Positions 1 to 8,374 of a DNA stretch of 64,000 nt are shown here, piece after piece. How positions within the stretch are numbered: the first letter of the stretch is position 1; each line of letters starts with the position of its first letter. This stretch comes from Saprospiraceae bacterium (lineage in GTDB: Bacteria > Bacteroidota > Bacteroidia > Chitinophagales > Saprospiraceae). Under the pieces are notes generated by a model. The model made no database searches, was not told the DNA's origin, and worked only from the letters and a program-made list of their open reading frames with translations. The stretch spans positions 1-64,000 of the forward strand of contig JADKBO010000025.1 of the NCBI GenBank assembly GCA_016715105.1, in the 5' to 3' direction. Made by a program: the position numbers and the translations under genes.

Positions 1-791
1 ATTTCCTTTAAATAAACTTTATCCATCGGAATTGCATAATCGTCCATTAACCTGCTCCCTTTTAAATATTTTTCCTTTGATATGTTCAAATGTTCTTTGT
101 ATCTATCTTTTTGGTTTTTGTATTTAAAAATTAGAGCTAAGTAAAAGTGAGTTTCGGCTAAGTGGTCGTTTATTTGCCTTTGCTTATCAAATGCAACCTT
201 CGCTTTATCATATTCTTTTTCTTTCATGTATGCTACTCCTAAATGCAAATAATCATAAAGTCCGGCTTGATAATTTGGGCTACTTACTTTTTCTTCTATT
301 ATTTTAATAGCTTCACAATTATTTCCTAATCCCTTATGGCAAAGCGCTTTAACTATATCTAAATGATAACTACCATTTTGAGAATATCCAATATTTGTTT
401 TTTTCAGTTGAGTTAATAATTCTAAATCTTCTAATGCGCCTCTATAGTCTCTCAAAAATTGATATTTACACCATCCTCTATACCCTAAATGTGCCCTTGG
501 ATTAATTTTGACAGCCTTATCTATTAATCTAAGCCAGGTTAAAAACTCTCCTCTTTTCAAATAGGGTACAGCTTTTTCAAAGTAAGCCCAATCTATATTT
601 GGGCATAGTGTGATGGACTCGTCAAATAGAATTTGCGATTCTTTGGAACCTTGATCATTGCTGGCTTGAATGGCAAGTTTACAGGCTGTATAGCAATTTT
701 GATTTTCAACTGAATGATAGATCTCACAATTAGGCTGCCCGAAAAGGTGCATAATATAAACTCCGAATAAAAGTGTCAGTACTTTTCTCAT
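1..791 (-). CDS. TPR-repeat exported protein, 3' end cut by window edge
   Basis: This frame stays open from an ATG at 791 to the window edge, so about 263 residues are visible and the C-terminus is missing. The N-terminus (MRKVLTLLFGVYIMHLFGQ) looks like a signal peptide. The rest is helical with TPR-like units: paired patterns such as WAYFEKAVPYLKRGEF, HLGYRGWCKYQFLRDY, YDYLHLGVAYMKEKEYDKAK and HFYLALIFKYKNQKDRY at roughly 34-residue spacing. TPR proteins serve as protein-binding scaffolds; the partner is unknown. The start overlaps the stop of the upstream gene by 4 bp (ATGA), which suggests translational coupling and a shared role. The open frame, signal peptide and coupling make it a real gene; function beyond TPR is not known. 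Confidence 0.75.
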   Translation of the reverse strand, partial: MRKVLTLLFGVYIMHLFGQPNCEIYHSVENQNCYTACKLAIQASNDQGSKESQILFDESITLCPNIDWAYFEKAVPYLKRGEFLTWLRLIDKAVKINPRAHLGYRGWCKYQFLRDYRGALEDLELLTQLKKTNIGYSQNGSYHLDIVKALCHKGLGNNCEAIKIIEEKVSSPNYQAGLYDYLHLGVAYMKEKEYDKAKVAFDKQRQINDHLAETHFYLALIFKYKNQKDRYKEHLNISKEKYLKGSRLMDDYAIPMDKVYLKE

Positions 792-1303
792 GGTAGAATG
801 GTTTCAATTTTCCCATTTGAAATTTTTAATGTCAGATATTGGTAATAATCAAAGACATTTCCTTTGCCATCTTCAATTTTGGGCCAATTTTTTAAACTTA
901 CAAGAGCCTTTTTTAACTTTAGCAGCAATTCTTCTTCAATCTTTTGAGCTTCATAATCATAATTAAAAGCTTCAGTCCGTATCATTCCGACTTCTTTATT
1001 ACAATTAACCACAAATCGTAATGTTATGTAACCATCATTTTTTGATGATAAATATGTTGTATCAAAGCTTTGAGCAAACTCACTTATTAAAGCAATTTTT
1101 TCTCCTTTATAAATATTGCCATTTTGATAAATCGGTACTATGTCATTTCGGCAAGGTTTATAGGACGGAGAATCGATTTGGGGGTTGAATTTTATGTATC
1201 CAACATCACCAAAATATTTTTCTTTAGATGTGTTAGAAGCGGGTGAACAATTACAGCTATTTGCTATGACCACAATTGCCAGAACATGGTTTTTTAAATT
1301 CAT
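788..1303 (-). CDS. Exported protein with TonB C-terminal-like domain
   Basis: The product has 171 residues. It starts with a hydrophobic leader ending in NSCNCS, a poor but possible lipoprotein cleavage site. From about residue 90 the pattern (ITLRFVVNCNKEVG, then a helix rich in Lys/Leu, then NWPKIEDGKG and a final strand LTLKISNGKIETI) resembles the TonB C-terminal fold, as in short Bacteroidota 'energy transducer TonB' proteins that lack the transmembrane and proline-rich parts. The domain call is an inference from the strand-helix-strand layout. The stop overlaps the start of the TPR gene by 4 bp, so the two are probably made together. It could equally be a lineage-specific lipoprotein of unknown role. 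Confidence 0.7.
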   Translation of the reverse strand: MNLKNHVLAIVVIANSCNCSPASNTSKEKYFGDVGYIKFNPQIDSPSYKPCRNDIVPIYQNGNIYKGEKIALISEFAQSFDTTYLSSKNDGYITLRFVVNCNKEVGMIRTEAFNYDYEAQKIEEELLLKLKKALVSLKNWPKIEDGKGNVFDYYQYLTLKISNGKIETILP

Positions 1304-1592
1304 AAACTAGTATTTTTCATTGATGTTTCAGAGGTCATACTTTTCCGTTCATCGCTAATTCAAATTAGCACCTTATGTGTATTCTCAAACTTATCAAACG
1401 CACATTTTATTTCCTTATTTTGAGTAAGGTGTATAGTTCATTTTGGTGCAACTTACTCTCACAAGCAAATTCTGTTGAGTACTAAAATCATGACTAAAAT
1501 ATTTAAATAATATTTTCTTCCAGAATACGTTAAAGAATTTTATCCCTATATGATTTACCTTGAAATCCTACTATCTCATTAAATATTTCAAA

Positions 1593-2660
1593 ATGAAATT
1601 TGTATTACTAGCATTTTTAGCGCTACTTAGTTTTACACTATGTTATCCACAAAATATTACCAATTTGGAAATTGAAAAAAAATCACATCTATTTAATTCA
1701 AGTAAAAAAGATCACACTTCTTCTTTTAAATTTTATATCTGTAATGATACCATGGTATCAGAATCATTTGATCTAACTGGAACTTTTCATCAATCCATCC
1801 AAATTAGAGATAGGCTTTACTTATATAATAGTCAAGAAGATTATTATTTCGGATTTGACATGGAAGAATTTCCACATTCTTCGCTTTTGGATTGCAAGGT
1901 AGCAATATCTGAAAACTTAAATTACGATTACATTATAAGATCCTCTGAATATAAAAAATATGAGACTTTTATAAAAGTAGATACTTCCATTAATATCCCT
2001 TTACATTGGTCTAAATTTGGTAAAAGTTTTTCAAATATCTTTACTGAGTATGGGGCAATCAAAGAATTATTACGTTTACCTGATTCCTCTCACGTAATGT
2101 ATCACTATAAATTAAGTACTGAAAGTTGTAAGGAAAAAATTTTCGGAGATCCTGATTTTGAAAAAATAAAAATGGTAGAAATGCCTGGAATGAAACCCTC
2201 AATAAAATCAAATATTGACTCTAATTTGAAAATTCCCAACATTGCGCTTACAAATAACGAGGGTATAAAAGTGTCTCTAAGAGATTTCATCAAAAATTCA
2301 AAACAAGAATACATTTTAATAGACTTTTGGGCGTCTTGGTGTAAACCATGCATTGAAGAGTTTAAATATTTGACTGATTTACATAATCAAGTATCTGATC
2401 AGGGAGTACGGTTTATTGGAATAAATATTGATAGAAGAAATGATCTAAATAGAGCTCAGAAAATAATTGGTACTTATAACTTGTCTTGGGAACATTTATA
2501 TGATTTCGAATTTTCCAATAAGAAGTGGGAGGATATAACTTTAAACGGTATCCCAAGATTTCTTGTAATCAATAGAAAGGGTAAAATAATTAATTATGAT
2601 GCCCCAAGACCTTCTTCAGATAAATTAAAAATGATACTGAGTGATCTAGTTAAAAAGTAA
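1593..2660 (+). CDS. TlpA-like thioredoxin-fold exported protein
   Basis: The product has 355 residues. I prefer the ATG at 1593 because it gives a clean signal peptide (MKFVLLAFLALLSFTLCYPQ); an in-frame TTG at 1560 would add 11 polar residues in front. Residues 1-200 are a lineage-specific domain without a motif I recognise. From about residue 205 there is a thioredoxin-like domain of the TlpA/ResA/AhpC-TSA type: IPNIALTNNEG, then LIDFWASWCKPC with the CxxC active site, and a cis-Pro region at GIPRFLVINRKGKI. Such proteins are periplasmic thiol-disulfide reductases that act in cytochrome maturation or in keeping cysteines reduced. A second protein of the same design follows at 2869, so the pair may be a tandem duplication. 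The substrate is unknown. Confidence 0.85.
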   Translation: MKFVLLAFLALLSFTLCYPQNITNLEIEKKSHLFNSSKKDHTSSFKFYICNDTMVSESFDLTGTFHQSIQIRDRLYLYNSQEDYYFGFDMEEFPHSSLLDCKVAISENLNYDYIIRSSEYKKYETFIKVDTSINIPLHWSKFGKSFSNIFTEYGAIKELLRLPDSSHVMYHYKLSTESCKEKIFGDPDFEKIKMVEMPGMKPSIKSNIDSNLKIPNIALTNNEGIKVSLRDFIKNSKQEYILIDFWASWCKPCIEEFKYLTDLHNQVSDQGVRFIGINIDRRNDLNRAQKIIGTYNLSWEHLYDFEFSNKKWEDITLNGIPRFLVINRKGKIINYDAPRPSSDKLKMILSDLVKK

Positions 2661-2868
2661 TTTATTTGGAGTTGCATCTTTGCTCTAAAATAAATACGTC
2701 AATATGTTAGGTAAATTATTAAAAATGCTTAATTTTATGACACAGAGCATTTTAGAAGTGGCAACTGTCTTTGGCAATAAATTTTAGAATACTGTTCCCA
2801 TTCATGATTGACATACTTTTATGATACTCTTGTGGGAAATTTTTTCATTTACTTCTAAAAAACAAATC

Positions 2869-3876
2869 ATGAATGTTCATTTGGTTAAAATAGCATTCTT
2901 TGCTCTGCTTGGTTTTTTAAGCTGTAAAGGAGTCGCTGCCACCTCTACAATTGATATACAACTGGATGATCCTACATGCAAAGAATTGTATGTTTTCAGG
3001 ACATTTAATCTGGCAGAATGTATTGATACGATTGTCATTTCTCAGGATGGTAAGTTCCATTGGGCGACCGATGAAATCAATGAGTTATTCTTCCTTTCAG
3101 ATATGAAACCCGACGATTACCAACGAGAACATAATTTTTATTGTGCTATGTTGGCAGAAAAAGGTCCAATCAAATTTACATTGTATAAGGGGCAGGATAA
3201 ATACGCTACAAACAGTCCCATAAATGAAGAAATTGCAAACTTTTATGTAAATGCTAATCAAAATATTTTTGATACATTGGCAATGGAGCAGTCAATTATT
3301 AAAAACAATAACAATGCATTCGGGGTTTTTGCGCTAAAATTTATTGGGTCGACTCGTTTTTCGGACCAAAAATTCCAGACACTGATAAATACATTGGAAG
3401 AAAGTTGTTTCACACAATTTTATTATGGTAGGCAAATGAAAGGGCTCAGATATCCGATAAAGCATTTTCCTGAAATTGTAGTAAAAAATCAGGAAGATCA
3501 AATTATGGATTTGGAATTTAAATCTGCACACTATACCGTTATTGACTTTTGGGCTTCGTGGTGTGGACCATGTATCAAAGCGATGGCCAATTATGAAAAT
3601 ATCTTAAAGCAAAATGAAGATTTAAATTTTAAAGTAGTTGCTTTAAGCATTGACGAAGAAGAACAGGATTGGAAAGGATTTTTGTATAAAAAACAATTCA
3701 GTTACGCCCATTACCTGATTCCAAATGGAGCTAAAAAGGATAGATTAAGTATAGATATCGCATTACAAACTGTACCGCGGCTGATGGTTGTCAACGATAA
3801 GGGTGAAGTTTTGCAAGGTAGATCTGAGAGTCTTGAGTCGGCCATTGCATTTATAAGGAGTATGGATAAAAAGTGA
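2869..3876 (+). CDS. TlpA-like thioredoxin-fold lipoprotein
   Basis: The product has 335 residues from the ATG at 2869, which begins a leader (MNVHLVKIAFFALLGFLSC) with a plausible lipoprotein cysteine. An upstream ATG at 2821 would add 16 residues and bury the leader. An N-terminal DUF4369-like beta domain (about residues 25-120: TIDIQLDDPTCKELYVFRT, ISQDGKFHW) is followed by a thioredoxin-like domain with VIDFWASWCGPC, ALSIDEEEQDW and a cis-Pro segment TVPRLMVVNDKG. This layout is typical of Bacteroidota periplasmic thiol oxidoreductases. It lies about 210 bp after a gene with the same C-terminal domain but little N-terminal similarity. The IS982 element is inserted about 40 bp downstream and spares the gene. 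Confidence 0.85.
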   Translation: MNVHLVKIAFFALLGFLSCKGVAATSTIDIQLDDPTCKELYVFRTFNLAECIDTIVISQDGKFHWATDEINELFFLSDMKPDDYQREHNFYCAMLAEKGPIKFTLYKGQDKYATNSPINEEIANFYVNANQNIFDTLAMEQSIIKNNNNAFGVFALKFIGSTRFSDQKFQTLINTLEESCFTQFYYGRQMKGLRYPIKHFPEIVVKNQEDQIMDLEFKSAHYTVIDFWASWCGPCIKAMANYENILKQNEDLNFKVVALSIDEEEQDWKGFLYKKQFSYAHYLIPNGAKKDRLSIDIALQTVPRLMVVNDKGEVLQGRSESLESAIAFIRSMDKK

Positions 3877-3915
3877 TTCTTGACCATCCATTTTTATGTA
3901 CATGAATGTAATTAC

Positions 3916-4954
3916 AACGCGTTGAGCCATTAAGCAGCCAAAGCATGTTTGGTTTGATTAATTGGTTTGCCATTGATAAAGTTTATAAATTGCTTAAAAG
4001 TCTTTGCACTCACCTTTGTTACAATTCTTGTGTAAAGTCCTTCAAATCGCTTTGCATAATTCTTTTTAATGTTGAATTCATCACAGTATTGTGAAAAAAT
4101 AACTTCTATCGTTTTACGAATTATTTTCTTTTCAGGTTCGTATTTTATGAAGTCCTTTTGATTGCTTCGAAATGGAACATTTAATTTTATTTCAAGATCT
4201 TCAAATAAACTCAGTTGAATTGCCTTGCCAATATAAGCTCTATCACCAACTAGTTCGTGTTGTTTTAAGTGAGTATGATTATCATCCAATAATTTTAAAA
4301 AGTAATTATCGTGGACACTTGCAGATGATATCATCATTTCTTTATAAATTCCTGTTTCTGTGGTTATTAAATGGAATTTATAACCTATAAACCAACCTCC
4401 CATTATTGCATTTATACCTTTATCAGCAAGCACTTCATCAAATTTTGACTGCCTACAAGCCTTTGAATTATACTCTCTAACAAGCCTGCATGTTGGTATG
4501 GGCATTGAATCAATTATCAATATTTTTGAATTAGTTCCAGCACACAATATCTCAGATAAATTTCTAATACAGCCCCCAAGGATATCAACCAACCGCTTGC
4601 GCCTTTTATTGAATTTTGTTCTATGAGGCAATTGTGGAAATAGCTCTGAATAATCTGTTTGTAATTTTGACCACAATAGATTTTCAGAATCAATCTGTAA
4701 ACATTCAGCAGTAATACTTAAAGAAATTACCTCTAGATCTGTCATTTTAGGCGATCTTGGGTATTTCTGGATATTTTCTTCAAAAACAAAATATTCTTTG
4801 CAATGCTCTTTTATAGTTCCCTTGACTTTTACGTATATTGCCTTCAGATCGTGCATAATGGTATATTTTAGATTAGTCGTATAATCCTTTAATATACTGG
4901 TTTTCAACCATATGTACGATCTTTTTCTCATCTATTTTAATGGCTCAACGCGTT
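3916..4954 (-). mobile_element. Complete IS982-family insertion sequence
   Basis: The element is 1039 bp long. Both ends carry the same 18-bp inverted repeat, AACGCGTTGAGCCATTAA, at 3916-3933 and (as its complement) at 4937-4954, without mismatch. The six bases AATTAC stand directly outside both ends (3910-3915 and 4955-4960) and are probably the target-site duplication, although the target is itself part of a short palindrome (GTAATTAC). One transposase gene fills the element. Perfect ends, an intact gene and a preserved duplication indicate a recent, possibly still active insertion. Confidence 0.9.
3930..4931 (-). CDS. IS982-family transposase
   Basis: The product has 333 residues from the ATG at 4931; a start at 4856 (MHDLKAIYVKVKG, 308 residues) is closer to the usual family length and may be the real one. 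Family features are MTDLEVISLSITAECLQIDSENLL near the N-terminus, the basic HRTKFNKRRKRLVD segment, and a DDE core: IIDSMPIPTC (first Asp), LVGDRAYIG (second Asp) and a C-terminal acidic region. The enzyme cuts and joins the ends of its own element. The stop codon lies inside the left terminal repeat, as is common in compact insertion sequences. I see no frameshift, so the gene appears functional. Confidence 0.92.
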   Translation of the reverse strand: MRKRSYIWLKTSILKDYTTNLKYTIMHDLKAIYVKVKGTIKEHCKEYFVFEENIQKYPRSPKMTDLEVISLSITAECLQIDSENLLWSKLQTDYSELFPQLPHRTKFNKRRKRLVDILGGCIRNLSEILCAGTNSKILIIDSMPIPTCRLVREYNSKACRQSKFDEVLADKGINAIMGGWFIGYKFHLITTETGIYKEMMISSASVHDNYFLKLLDDNHTHLKQHELVGDRAYIGKAIQLSLFEDLEIKLNVPFRSNQKDFIKYEPEKKIIRKTIEVIFSQYCDEFNIKKNYAKRFEGLYTRIVTKVSAKTFKQFINFINGKPINQTKHALAA

Positions 4955-5013
4955 AATTACATTATTTTAGTTCTATCCTTAAGACTTATTTCAATGATAA
5001 ATTAGAGAGCATT

Positions 5014-5544
5014 TTAGTCGATTGGATACTTGAAGTCTTTCTCTGCGATTGGGATAGCTCTCTTAGGTATTCTATCCAATAGCAGTTTTTGATTTTTAAC
5101 TATCCAAAATGATTTTGGCGGATTTCCAGCATAAAAAATTCTAATTTTAGACTCTTCTATTTGACATAAAAAATTTTCTATTTCGTATTCTGAGGTTTCT
5201 TTGTCAAGAAATCCATGGCCATGTGGGTATTGTTTCAATAATTTAATCAATTGTTCATTGGATTTCACATGTATGATTTCTTTCATAAACAATTTGGTTT
5301 GTTGGACTGCTAATCCAGCTGTAAGATTTTCCATCACCACATCCATTGGCACATGACACAACCATTCAAATCCTTCTTTAAGTAGAAAGGGCGGTGTTGG
5401 CGTAAAAAAATAATCCACCGCACCTATAGAATCACAAATTTCATATATTCTTTGAGATGAATTTGAATAATAAGGTCTAAGCAGTAATTGTCCAAATGAA
5501 AAATTAACTGTGAATAGAAATAGCATTATCAAAAATCTCGTCAT
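5014..5544 (-). CDS. Exported protein of unknown function
   Basis: The product has 176 residues with a clear signal peptide (MTRFLIMLFLFTVNFSFGQ). The mature part is mixed alpha/beta with no motif I recognise; notable pieces are PTPPFLLKEGFEWLCHVPMDVV and a YPHGHGFLDKET stretch with two histidines. It stands alone, about 60 bp beyond the end of the IS982 element, and is divergent from the lipoprotein gene at 5743, so the 198-bp gap between them probably holds both promoters. The complete frame and signal peptide support a real gene. I cannot assign a family. Confidence 0.7.
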   Translation of the reverse strand: MTRFLIMLFLFTVNFSFGQLLLRPYYSNSSQRIYEICDSIGAVDYFFTPTPPFLLKEGFEWLCHVPMDVVMENLTAGLAVQQTKLFMKEIIHVKSNEQLIKLLKQYPHGHGFLDKETSEYEIENFLCQIEESKIRIFYAGNPPKSFWIVKNQKLLLDRIPKRAIPIAEKDFKYPID

Positions 5545-5742
5545 ATCTCTCAGCTTTATCCAAAGTTAATCCAATTTGAGTTTATTATGAAGAAAAAACA
5601 TTAATTAAATTGGTTAAAATTAATTTGTATTCTTTTAGCTCAAAACTGATATTTCTAAAGACATAGTACCATTTTCACAAGCACACTTCAAATTATTGCA
5701 TACTTTGCATTCAATTATTTGTAACAAATTTCCAATATCAAA

Positions 5743-6378
5743 ATGAAGAGCATCCATTTATACGCCTTTGCAATTTTGTCAATGCTTGCCTGCAAGGAAG
5801 AGCAGGCAGCAGTTTCGTCACCATCAAATGTGGCTGAAAAGAAAAACATTGTCTCTGAAAAAGAGTTAAACTTTTTGTGGTCTGAAGTTGTTTATGATGC
5901 TGATTTACAAGATTCTATGAGCAGATTGATGATCAATGAAGCATTTTTGGACACCATTTCAGAGGAGGAAAAAGCGGCCATAGGTTTTGTTGCCACTTTT
6001 GTAGGAAATGAGTGCGATTGGGACGGTGCCTATAAAGAAGATCGAAGTAATTTGGTATGTACCATTCTGGACGCATTGGATTTAGGTTACCAGTGTTCTG
6101 ATACTCATTTAGGTTTTCTGCGCGAGTGGTTTGCCAATGATACCGCCTCTCTCAACCTTCTTTCCTCAGAATCTTGTCCTACCTTGCCAGGAGGTTCTAC
6201 CAACTTTTCAGAAATTGAAAGCATGCATTTATTTGTAAAAAATAACATCATCACCATTACTTCAGTGATCAATTACGGCGATGTGAGGCAAGATGTTTAT
6301 AAATCAAAAAGGGAAAGGGTCTATTTTAATGTAAGTGAGGAAGGCTTGAAAGTAGGGGATAGATTTAGCGAAGATTGA
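5743..6378 (+). CDS. Putative lipoprotein of unknown function
   Basis: The product has 211 residues. The N-terminus MKSIHLYAFAILSMLACKEEQ is a lipoprotein signal with Cys17 as the likely lipidated residue, followed by a low-complexity linker (AAVSSPSNVAEKKN). The mature part contains several further cysteines (GNECDWDGAYKED, NLVCTILDALDLGYQCSD, SSESCPTLPGGS) that could form disulfides, which fits a periplasmic protein. No family is recognisable. It is a single gene followed by a 500-bp repeat-rich stretch. Confidence 0.72.
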   Translation: MKSIHLYAFAILSMLACKEEQAAVSSPSNVAEKKNIVSEKELNFLWSEVVYDADLQDSMSRLMINEAFLDTISEEEKAAIGFVATFVGNECDWDGAYKEDRSNLVCTILDALDLGYQCSDTHLGFLREWFANDTASLNLLSSESCPTLPGGSTNFSEIESMHLFVKNNIITITSVINYGDVRQDVYKSKRERVYFNVSEEGLKVGDRFSED

Positions 6379-6507
6379 TATGGCGGAGTATCATTATTGA
6401 CATAAACTTTACACTAAAATGATTTCTTTACTCGCAACAAGATTGTGACTAATTCAACCCCATTCAAGCCTTTCAGGATTCTGATCTATCCGCGAGAGCA
6501 GAAAAAC

Positions 6508-6747
6508 GTGTCCCGCAGATTGCGCAGATGAACGCAAAAAGAAAAATCAGCGAAGATCCGAGAGAAAAGGTGTCCCGCAGACTGTGCAGATGAACTCAGA
6601 AAGAAAAATATCCCCCAAGAATAAAACTCAGAGATGATCTGCGAAATCAGCGGGAAACAAAATCAGCGAAGATCCGCAAGATCAGCTGGAAAAAGTGTAC
6701 CGCAGACTGCTAAAATGAAAGCAGAAAGAAAAATCAGCGAAGATGCG
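6508..6747. repeat. Three copies of a ~50-bp repeat (CCCGCAG...CAGCGAAGAT)
   Basis: A unit beginning GTGTCCCGCAGA, continuing through a GCAGATGAA-type core and an AGAAAGAAAAAT stretch and ending ATCAGCGAAGATCCG, occurs at 6508-6560, in part at 6570-6613, and again at 6695-6747. Related fragments (GCGAAATCAGCGGGAAA, CAAGATCAGCTGG) lie between them. It codes for nothing evident and stands between convergent genes. From memory, similar noncoding words occur in other Bacteroidota genomes; that is not tested here. Confidence 0.7.
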
Positions 6748-6783
6748 ATGACTTCACGATCTCCTATGAAGACAATTTACTTT

Positions 6784-6828
6784 CGTCTCTCATCTCTCAT
6801 CTCTCATCCTTCATCTTTTATCTTCCGA
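6784..6828. repeat. Degenerate heptad repeat (TCTCATC / TCTTTTA words)
   Basis: About six units of 7 bp follow each other with small variation: TCTCATC, TCTCATC, TCTCATC, CTTCATC, TTTTATC, TTCCGA. On the other strand these are the GATGAGA/GATGAAA words found beside the four-helix-bundle gene at 20537, so this is the same word family. Confidence 0.75.
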
Positions 6829-6888
6829 ACTCTTGTAAAATGGACCTATATTTAATATGGAAAATTTTCAATGATAAGTAAGCAACCT

Positions 6889-7779
6889 CTATTTCAAATT
6901 TTTGCTTTCAAAAGTCCATTTATCGGATTTACACAAACCGCAATTTTCTCCCACAAACATTTTACTGGCGTTTTTGTCACCCTTTAGTTGCCAATTGTAC
7001 CATGCTGTTGCAACAATTGCAAATTCACCTCCATGGGGCTGTCTGTAAGTACCACCATGTCCTACGTCTAGGTTTGCTGCGAAGGCAGGAACGTGTTCTA
7101 TGCGTTTGTAGTCGTCCATACCGTTATTATACGCAATGTCTGATGGTCCACCCAACATGTATAAAACTGGAGAATGGATTTTTAGTAAATCTTCTTTTTT
7201 CAAAGGAGGCATACCGGGCATTCCACCACCATTTCCAAGAACTCCGCTGTTGTAAACAACAGCAGTTGTAACCCTCGGATCAGGAGCCATTTCGATGGTT
7301 TGTAAGCCACCACAAGACATGCCGCTGACAGAAACTTTATCTGTAGCAACTTTTCCAAAAAGAGGACTTGTTTTATTATTATTCTCGGCGATAGCCCAGT
7401 CAATTGCATCCGTGAGTTGCTTAGACTGTGTACGACCCTCAGGTTTTACACCTTCTACTGGCATTGGCCCTATTGCAATGACCAAATATCCATAAGATGC
7501 CACTTCAGAAAGAAAATTGACGTGTTCCCAGGGAGAATTGGCACATGCTCCATTGCCCCATGCTATGATCGGCAGTTTATGATCTTTTCCAAATTTACTC
7601 AAATCTTCAGGTCTGAACACAGTGTGGGTTAGTAGGAAGGGCTCAGCAATCATGAGGGCTTTGTGGGGACCTGTGCCACCATCTTCCACCACTTTTGTCA
7701 CTGCTTTTTGACCCGTCACAGACATCCAACAGATCATTGAAAAAGTCAGTATTCCAATTCTAATTAATGTAAGCTTCAT
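6889..7779 (-). CDS. Secreted alpha/beta hydrolase
   Basis: The product has 296 residues from the ATG at 7779 (an in-frame TTG at 7788 would add three). The signal peptide is MKLTLIRIGILTFSMICWMSVTGQ. The alpha/beta-hydrolase core shows LPIIAWGNGACANSPWEH (oxyanion region), the nucleophile elbow VSGMSCGG (GxSxG with the catalytic Ser), a likely Asp in the GGPSDIAYNNG segment, and a likely His in DVGHGGTY. The family includes dienelactone-hydrolase-like, chlorophyllase-like and PET-hydrolase-like esterases, so an ester substrate outside the cytoplasm is likely; which one cannot be told. The cysteines in GENCGLCKSDKW may be disulfide-bonded. It is a single gene on the minus strand. Confidence 0.85.
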   Translation of the reverse strand: MKLTLIRIGILTFSMICWMSVTGQKAVTKVVEDGGTGPHKALMIAEPFLLTHTVFRPEDLSKFGKDHKLPIIAWGNGACANSPWEHVNFLSEVASYGYLVIAIGPMPVEGVKPEGRTQSKQLTDAIDWAIAENNNKTSPLFGKVATDKVSVSGMSCGGLQTIEMAPDPRVTTAVVYNSGVLGNGGGMPGMPPLKKEDLLKIHSPVLYMLGGPSDIAYNNGMDDYKRIEHVPAFAANLDVGHGGTYRQPHGGEFAIVATAWYNWQLKGDKNASKMFVGENCGLCKSDKWTFESKNLK

Positions 7780-7935
7780 AAATTTCAATTCTTTTATTTA
7801 AAACGTTTATAAGCCTTCATGTTTTGAAAATTCAAGAAGGATATAAAAGTAAGGATAATATTTTATTCAAACAATGTGTTGAAAGTTTATTAAAATTATT
7901 TAATTCAAGGACATTATTCATCCTTTCGTTAGTCA

Positions 7936-8121
7936 GGGTGCATTTCATCACTTCTTAAATTTGTAGTTGGGATTTTGTCATGATTTTTGGAAGCTTCGCC
8001 AAAAATCATGACAAAATCATATTCACTTTTCATTTTTCGCCATGGACTTCATCCATGGATATTAATATTTAATCCCTCTGGGCTCTCTGGGGTATTTAAA
8101 ACGCAGTGATGAAATGCGCCC
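7936..8121. repeat. Nested inverted repeat, candidate miniature element
   Basis: The outer arms are 7936-7952 (GGGTGCATTTCATCACT) and 8105-8121, which match as an inverted repeat at 16 of 17 positions. Inside lies a perfect 20-bp hairpin: 7971-7990 (GATTTTGTCATGATTTTTGG) pairs with 7999-8018 around an 8-base loop. A further small palindrome, CCATGGACTTCATCCATGG, lies near 8040. No protein frame fits. A short non-coding segment bounded by inverted ends could be a MITE-like element or a strong structured RNA. It occupies most of the 595-bp gap 7780-8374, in which I see no gene. Confidence 0.6.
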
Positions 8122-8374
8122 GTTAGCCACAGATGCTGATTTGTCACCTTTAATATAACTAACATCAGCTTTCGTGAATTGAAGCTTAAAATAAGTCTTT
8201 TAATTAACATTTTCTTCGTAAGAAACCAGGTACTAATCCTCTTAAAGTCTAGCCTTACTTACTAGCAAGCTTTATTGATTCTATTATGCTTACTGGTTGA
8301 TTTTAAATAGGTATTTGCTTAAAGCATGATTATTTTTGACAATATTGGTGTACCATTACTTTTATATAAATGAA

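Noticed and set aside
6634..6855. Plus-strand frame of 73 codons
   Set aside because: It consists of the noncoding ~50-bp repeat and a heptad array.
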